Positions 57,227-64,000 of a stretch of 64,000 nucleotides of DNA are shown piece after piece. Numbering within the stretch: position 1 is the stretch's first letter; every line of letters begins with the position of its first letter. The translations under genes were made by a program, and so were the position numbers. The stretch is taken from the NCBI GenBank assembly GCA_047495785.1, contig JBLDXI010000032.1, forward strand, positions 124,001 to 188,000, in the 5' to 3' direction. The notes under the pieces are model-generated. The model worked only from the letters and a program-made list of their open reading frames with translations, was not told the DNA's origin and searched no databases. The stretch comes from Lepidodermella squamata. Its lineage: Eukaryota; Gastrotricha.

Positions 57227-58927
57227 CAGGGTGTTCAAGAAATAATAGGCTATTTTTAGCGTTGGACTTTAGCCAGACGACACGCGAATTTTCAAACACT
57301 TAAGACGCGAGTCGTAACGGCGTGTTTTTTTGTAAAAGCGGGAACTTATGTTTTGACCGTAATTTTTTATTCCCACCTCAAAACCAAAAATTGAAAAAAA
57401 TCGTCGAGGAAATAGCATCATCAAAAATCACATTTAGAGGGCTGTGATCGAAAGAGTAATAAATTTGTTATAAATTTATTTTTTGCTTATAACGCTAATA
57501 TAAATCGCTCGCGCTAAGTTTTATGTGCAGCAAAAAAATACTGTGATTTTTTGCTGCTGTTTAAGTTCTAATATTCTCTTACGTTATTCACGTCATTTGG
57601 GTCATTTCCTTCATTCATAAATTTTGACATTGCGCGCAGAGGTGAAACACTGCCCTCGCGGTCTGCATAGCCAATGGCCTCAAGACGATGTTCCAATTCT
57701 TTTGTTGAATCTGGAAAGCTAGTTTTTACCATTTTTCCCAAGAAAATAATCGTGATACAAAAACTACCAAAAGCTAACTCGATTTTCAATCCGCCAATAG
57801 CCGCATTTTTCGTGTCACAAACTACCTGTATGCTGATGCCTTTATTTTATGATTTTAATCACAAACGAGTTTTCCCCAGCTTGAAAAATTTACCCTCTCA
57901 CGCCTTATTTTGCATAATATTGAAGTGCCTCGTAAAAGCTGCCATTTCGAATGATGCAATAGCTAGATTTCAAGTCATCGAATGATTGTGGAATTTGTCA
58001 AAGGAGAAAAATATTTATCAGGGGTAATGCCAGCTTCTATAGCTTCTTATTCTGCTAAGAAAGCTGTTAGATACCAGTTAAAAGGTAACAGGTGTGCGAT
58101 GAAATTGAATGATAACACTCAATCTATCATATATTTTGAAACTCGTGATTCGATTTACCGGTTTATCGAAAACGATCTGCTGAAAATAGTGATAATGACT
58201 GTAGTAAAGAATGCAATTGAAGCAGCAGAATAGGCAGAATAGGCAATAATATAGCACCAACAATAAAAAGTGTACGATAGATTTTTTTTCTGTGTCGCAC
58301 TATAACGTCATTATAATGTTGTTATAAATCTTATTTATGTACGATCACAGCCCTCTTAAATTGGTTTCGTGAATCGGAACTGAAATGTATTTAATTTCGT
58401 TGATTACAATAGTCAAGTTGATGAAAAATGACAGGTGAAATATGGACCAACAGTTTCCGGCTGGAAATTTTAAGATTAATCAACCAATTTGTAGTATTTT
58501 TCGTAGTAACTCGGCGACGCAAAGATTGAGCCATTTTTGTAAGTCTGCGCGAAAATGTTTTCCGCTGTCTCACCTGTCACACTGGTTTTTAACAGTTTTT
58601 ATGGTGACAGTGTTACCCCGAATGTCATCCAGAAAAGTAAAACGAGGTATTGAGCTGAGTGCTGAGTAAAATAGCAAAGCACCAAATGAAAGTTGGATTT
58701 GAATGAATGAATTTCATCAGATTAAAATGTATTCAAAAACCGAATTGAGAGCTATATTTTTTCATTTATTCTATTTTCCGTCTATTTCGACACGCGATAC
58801 TGAAAACTGAAATCGGTGGGTTGAGGTTGGGCTAGATGGTTCAGGGTCCAGCTTGACAACTTGCTCGCGTGGTGTCTGGCTAAAGTCCAACGCTAAAAAT
58901 AGCCTGGCTATTATTTCTTGAACCCTG
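57227..58927. mobile_element. TA-flanked inverted-repeat element, Tc1/mariner-type ends
   Basis: Terminal inverted repeats of about 60 bp start CAGGGTGTTCAAGAAATAAT on the left and end as its near reverse complement on the right. Both ends abut TA, the target duplication expected for the Tc1/mariner superfamily. The interior (1701 bp total) includes the nested element at 57437-58355. No recognisable transposase frame remains, so it is non-autonomous. Confidence 0.75.
57437..58355. mobile_element. Nested element with TTA target duplication (Harbinger/PIF-like ends)
   Basis: The ends are GAGGGCTGTGATCG and CGATCACAGCCCTC, each next to TTA (57434-57436 and 58356-58358). A 3-bp TTA duplication is characteristic of PIF/Harbinger elements. 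The 919-bp interior has open frames at 57568-57789 (minus), 57674-57985 and 57982-58233 (plus), none with a transposase motif I recognise. It inserted into the TA-flanked element, so it is younger. Confidence 0.65.
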
Positions 58928-60147
58928 TATTTAAAACGACGCGGAAAACGTTGAAATCGACTTTCTCCTGCCCGTGGTTAAGTATAGCTCACACAATTCC
59001 ACGCACTCACTCGCGCTTTCCACGGCTTTCGGTCGCGATTTGGTTTCGCAACCGCTCGCGCACACGATTGCACGACTTTCCATTGAAACCGCCCGGTTTC
59101 CATCGTTTTCCACGGTTTTCTACGACTACCCGCCACCATCCACCCATGGCTTTTCATTAAATCCTTCCGCTTTCCAAAATGACGTTTAATTCGGCCTCAT
59201 TTCTTGGTCAAAAAAACTTGCATAGGTAGTATCAAATTACTAACTGATCTCAAATGGCGATGTAGTAGTGGCGAGTTAAAGTGTGTCTGTCGCGCCTTCT
59301 GTTAACATTTAAGATTTAAACCGATAGTCTGTAAGAACAAGCCGTGTGTCATCGCTGTTTCAACACATTTCAGTCGATTTTCGGGTTAACTGTTTTCGAG
59401 GAAAATGTTTCAGCTAATCCGTTTTCGGGGAAAGTTTTTCGGGGGCACGGGAATAAATCCTTATCGAGACTCAGGGTGTCTCATGAATTCATCCCCAAAA
59501 TGAATGAAAATAGATGGATTTGCATGAATAAACGAATACAACAACGAAAATTATTAATTCAGGAAATTCCATTTATAATGCAGATAAATAACCGAGAGTC
59601 ATGGGCATTTTGCCACTCACTCCTGGATCTCAAAAATAAGACCAATTAGCTGTTTTTTATATAATAATTATTTGAATGTGGAAAAATCTGTTTAAAGTTC
59701 GATTTTCCGAAAAGCAAACTGTACAATTATGGGCCAAAGCCTTCCGCTACGAATCTAAAGCGTTGAAAAAATAACAGGAATTTTCACGCTCAAAGCGCAT
59801 GATCGTCTCAATCGCTGGTCGGCATGTGATAGCGACAAAGAAAAATCTTTCAATCGGACATTTTTCTGCGTTGTACGCAACCTCCTTGTATTTATTTATT
59901 TATGGTTTTAGTCCAAGAAGAAAAAAATCACATGCATCAACATTCACTTTTTAAGCTTATATACCAATATGGCCTACCAATTTCTAAATGGTGGAATAGT
60001 CTTTGAGCAAAAATATAGATAACAGGCGATCAACACTTGAGAAAGATATTATATATAATGCAAGCTTCTCAAACATTTTCATCAAAGTAAAGTAAATTAG
60101 GATGAGCAGGTCCGCGACTTGGATTTGAGCGAAGTTCCGCGTTTTAG
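58928..60147. other. Intergenic region, partly duplicated
   Basis: No supported gene. From about 59550 the sequence matches 42400 onward, marking the downstream flank of the segmental duplication. Short open frames before that point have no domain. Confidence 0.45.
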
Positions 60148-62441
60148 CTAAACACCTTGGTAGCATTGGTTAGGATCCGAGTACGGCGGCGACTGGCCAT
60201 CGGAGACCTGAAATTATAAAAGTTTCTAGTTTAGTCTTCAGCCTTCAACGGCTAAAAAACCTCGGATGGCGCGCGGCAGCCGAAATCGGCACGTCGACAA
60301 TCGGCAAACGGCTTGTTCGGAACATTCCGATAACAGCGAACGTATTTCTGCGAGGGCAAAACCGTAACATTATTTATAGGCATCTCTGAAATTCAGAAGT
60401 GGCATATACCCAATTAAGGTCAGCTCGATGGTTGCAGGCGAGGAGATTGCGACCAAAATACGCGAAACCATTGTACAGCGGCGACTAAGAAATTGTTGCA
60501 AAGCGATAAAGTTTGATTTTCAGATAATAATTCATTACGATTTTTGTCTCATTAGCCAGGCAGCCTTGATCGCCGGCAATGCATCGGAAAGTTGAGCCGC
60601 TGACGCATTTTCTTACGTTCTGAAACACGACATTTTAGGTGGGATTGTTAGCAATAAGAAAATCAACTCACGCCTTTGTCACAGGTGTCCGTATAACGAG
60701 CTTTCCATTCTTTGAACGGAGTTTCGCCTTCACGGCAGTACGGCCTGCAGGCTTCGAATTGCCCAGTTTTCGTATTGATGCATCGATAAACCAGTTTAGC
60801 TAGTGAATAAATAAACTCATATCAGCAGATGAAAGTAGATTTTCCAAGTTTGAATTTCTTGTGTTAAGAACAGACAAGCCCTCGGTTTCGAACAACAATA
60901 GCCTGAAGAAAAAATCCTGTCATACTTTTTGAAATGCGAACTGAACCTCTTGATCAAGAAACTTTAAGGAAATGCCAAGAAAACGGGGTACCGAAAACGT
61001 TTTTCACTAGAAAATGTTCAGTGGTGAATAGCAAGGGCCCTAATTTCGAACTTGGTAAAAACCCCAACCTAGACCGAACCCTGACTCTAACCAGTTTAAT
61101 ATCCGAATAAATCGGTTAGGTATTGAATTAAATGAAATTTGGCACGGCCGTATGATTTTCCCATAACAATTTTAATAATCTTAGCATTTTATACATAAAT
61201 ATGTAACCTGCGAAAATCTTGTAGGGGAAGGATTTCCTTTCTAATTTTGAAAACGACAAATTTTCTGGCTCAATTTTGATAGAAAAATCGTTTTTCTAAT
61301 ATTTTCAAACATTTTGCGAATGCGGTATATCTCTCGACTAGCTGGAACTAACCCACGCGAATTATTGTAGCGCTCCGCGGTAAAATAATGACCGCAAAAA
61401 GAGATTTGTACCGAAACTCTTGTGATTAGTGAATCATAGTTCTAGAAGAAGCCGATTTGCTGCGGAAAAATATCGCGTCTGCGTTGCAGGTATTATAGCA
61501 AAAGTTGAAAGAAAGAAATCGTGTCCTCAACTTACTACAGCTTTTGACGCTGTCAACGCCTTGGCATTCGGCAAAGGCGCCACTAGAATCCAGGCACTGC
61601 AAACCAGTGTAACCTGAACTTCTGCACGCATTTCCCGCCGCATTGAAATCGCCTCTCGGTACCATATTGTAAAAAACTGAATTCGAATTCCACCGCGAAC
61701 AAGTTTCGCCCGTAGTTGTTTTCGAAAGAGAGCCTTCATAGTCGACCAAGTTCTTCGTGATTGCGCATTCCCGGTTCAGTTCGGTCGCTTTTACGCCGGG
61801 ACACGTTGCGTAAACTGTAACTGTGGCGCTCCCGCCTGGCTTAGGAAGGTTAAAGTACACCAAGGCTTGATTTTTGTTTGTCACGAAAACGCGTCCGGAA
61901 AATGTGGTGGCCACGCAGAACCTAAATTTGACAATGCAAAGCTTTAACTGCACGGCGCAGCCAACGTTACCTGAATCCAGGATAACCCTCGGGTCCTAGG
62001 TCTCTGATGAGAATGAAGTTCTTACAATCCAACTGATCTAAAAAATATTATGCGTGGAAAAGTTGTTTCAAGTAAAACAGGTATAATCACTGACTTAAAG
62101 ATTCCAGTCGTCCTGGCCGTTCGGGGAAACCAAACACTAGTCCGCTTGTGTTACCCTAGCAGCTAAAAGTAGCAGTAAGTTTGACACGGAAAATATTCCT
62201 ACTGTTTTAACAATCCATGAACAGCTCGAATTTTGATTGTTAGGGCTAGCGATATCAACCGTAGTACAAGGCGGGACGTAGATTTCGCCGACACAGCCGT
62301 TTGCCGGATCCGTCGGGTATGAAATGTCGCAAAAATCGCCGCCGAGGCCAGGCGGACACAAACATTTTGTGCAGTTGACGCTCGGATTAGGATAACCCCC
62401 ATTTCTGCATGTGATTGTCGGGTTTTTGCACGGAGCTGAGT
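60148..62441 (-). CDS. EGF - CUB - kringle-like secreted protein, duplicate of 42997-44959 (5' part missing in window)
   Basis: Exons: 62203-62441, 62095-62155, 61971-62037, 61536-61921, 60672-60799, 60539-60619, 60410-60484, 60261-60347, 60148-60207. Each has the same length as in the 43-kb copy except for one codon in the kringle exon. The frame is open to the stop; the exon at 60539-60619 reads AAA where the other copy has TAA. Domains: EGF module, CUB, six-Cys kringle-like domain, Cys-rich tail. The first exon begins in phase 1, so an upstream exon must exist. None with astacin features is found before 64000, and the shared sequence ends near 63718, short of where the astacin exons lie in the other copy. 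It may be a duplicate lacking the protease-fold part or one with a distant 5' end. Confidence 0.72.
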
Positions 62442-62765
62442 CTGTCAAAATAATACACCGAGACATTCATTTTGCGTATAATACAGCGTGTCCCATAATA
62501 CATAACGCAAACAAAGAGAACTACCCCCACTTGCGCATTTCCCATTTGTGCATTAAATTTTGTTAAATTTTGTATCACTTGCGCATTTATTTTCAAATTA
62601 TGAGGTTGGCTCAGTTATTTAGCATATCATAGCATTTTCTTTATTTTATCTTTTCCTTCATTAATCAACAATAACATAACAAAAACAATTGAGTACGTGT
62701 ACAGAGACGAATAAAAAATGATAAAATAAAATTCACTCCGGTGTTCGCCGGTGTAAAAGTGAGGA

Positions 62766-63718
62766 GTAACTCCCTACAAAATTACTCCCGGAGTTCATTT
62801 TTGCTAGGAAGTATCAACTCCGAGGAGTTTTTAGCGCCTAGTGAAGGAACACTCCTACCAGGACATTATGACACGGGTCTAATAAATATAGAAATATAGA
62901 AATCGAGGTTGAAACCATGTCGTTTCAACTTAATATTCATTGCAATCCTTGAAAAGATATCATTTGTTTTCTTTAAATTATTTCAATTGGGAATTGAACA
63001 AAAGAAAACTAGGAATTCACTTAAATAAACAAAATAATATAAGTTATCAATGCCGCGAGGCGCTTTGCACCAGAATCCTTTGGGAATCCTCTACGACGCG
63101 GAGTGTGTTGTCCGCGAGCTTCGGGTTCGGCAACATCTCTGGGGCAAAGGGCTCCCGATAGTGTGGTAGAAGAGGGTGATGACACCAAAGTTGTCCTCGC
63201 ACTTGTTCGCCCGAATTTTATAAAGCTTATATGTTAGCTTTTGTGTTAGCTTCTTGCTAGCTTATCCACGTGACTTCAATCAATTCGGTTTCGGTGTATA
63301 ATGGGAAATTTAACAAGTGTGTTTAATTGGTTTAAGTTATGTTATTCCTACATGCGCATTGACATAGGAGCCATAGGGAAATTGAACTTCTCTAAGGCTG
63401 AATTTATGTTTTAAAGGGGGAATTATTATTCCGATTTTTATGCTATTTTCACAAGAGTATGCCTGTAAACCTCAAAAAGTGGCTCCAGATAGTGCGCATT
63501 TGGGAATAAGATTCCAGTCTCTAGAACCCCTCGATTCGTTTGGCTGCGCCAAACTCACTCGGGGTTCCAGATCGGGGGCTAGCCGTAGATTATTCCCTTA
63601 TTTAGCTCTTAAATTATCGTTTCAATATTTCCGGAGAGAGTGGATTTTACCGGCGGAAAAAATTGCACACGGAGTTGAAATTAACCGGAATTATTGACTC
63701 CGGAGTTAATATTTTCGA
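62766..63718. mobile_element. Inverted-repeat (MITE-like) element with ACTCC-rich ends, short copy
   Basis: Matches both ends and much of the interior of the 45490-47350 element, including TTCATTTTTGCTAG on the left and TGACTCCGGAGTTAATATTT on the right, but lacks its roughly 1-kb internal segment. Homology between the two duplicated regions ends at this right end. Confidence 0.5.
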
Positions 63719-63827
63719 GTGTTACACCGGGCGTGATGTAAATTTTGTTCACGCCAAGCGAGCCGAGTGTCGGATGAGGACCTGTAGCAAGCTACCTATC
63801 CTGATCGTCAACCTCAAAAACTCACCC

Positions 63828-64000
63828 TTAATAATCTGATATTTCAATTCCACCAAAATAACTATGCATTTTTTGTCTCCAAGTATTTCTATCATGGGCC
63901 AGGGCGTCGGCCTCCTCAAAATTTGAAATCGCTATTTTGTTCGGACGTTTTTTGATGCAATCAATCCACCTTAATTTTGGTCGCCCTCGAGGTCTACTCC
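63828..64000 (-). mobile_element. C-terminal end of a non-LTR retrotransposon ORF (partial)
   Basis: The minus strand reads an open frame entering from beyond 64000: SRPRGRPKLRWIDCIKK, then a segment ending GGIEISDY and stop TAA at 63828-63830. The basic RPRGRP..RW.D motif followed by A.DR..WR is typical of the extreme C-terminus of LINE reverse-transcriptase proteins in animals. Only the last 56 codons are in the window, so completeness cannot be judged. Confidence 0.65.

Overview
This is nuclear DNA of a small animal. Genes are split by many introns of about 45-60 bases with GT...AG ends and TTTTCAG-like acceptors, and they encode Cys-loop ion channels, secreted low-complexity proteins, Fringe and an astacin-family protein. 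The intron style resembles nematodes, but C. elegans is usually described as lacking Fringe, so I leave the choice between an unusual nematode, a tardigrade or another small ecdysozoan open. There is no bacterial, organellar or viral genome organisation.

Region 1 (0.8-26.4 kb) is a dense array of twelve Cys-loop ligand-gated ion channel genes. Ten have many introns and share one architecture: signal peptide, acidic or Ser/Thr-rich leader, a helix with a glycosylation site and a Cys, ligand-binding domain, and four membrane segments with a GEK-type (cation-channel-like) M2 entry. Two (784-2007 and 5485-6690) belong to a separate intronless subfamily. They alternate with introned neighbours, so the first 10 kb looks like a duplicated pair. 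For every multi-exon channel the proposed exons sum to whole codons without internal stops.

Region 2 (26.7-36.1 kb) holds four minus-strand genes for secreted Gln/Pro/Gly-rich proteins with repeat arrays, charged coiled-coil segments and a shared short LAFLxP-like motif. An extracellular matrix, cuticle or eggshell role is possible but unproven. Region 3 (38.2-41.0 kb) is a three-exon Fringe glycosyltransferase gene.

Region 4 (43.0-49.1 kb) is a long minus-strand gene encoding an astacin-fold domain whose three zinc-binding His residues are replaced, followed by EGF, CUB, kringle-like and Cys-rich segments, with one in-frame stop. Its EGF-to-C-terminus half is duplicated at 60.1-62.4 kb, where the frame is open. 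Between the copies lie inverted-repeat (foldback/MITE-like) elements, a degenerate DDE-transposase-like gene (52.1-56.6 kb), and a TA-flanked element with a TTA-flanked one nested inside. The window ends in the C-terminus of a non-LTR retrotransposon ORF.

Exon coordinates were deduced by eye from splice consensus, reading phase and paralogue alignment. Family names come from motif recognition, not database searches.
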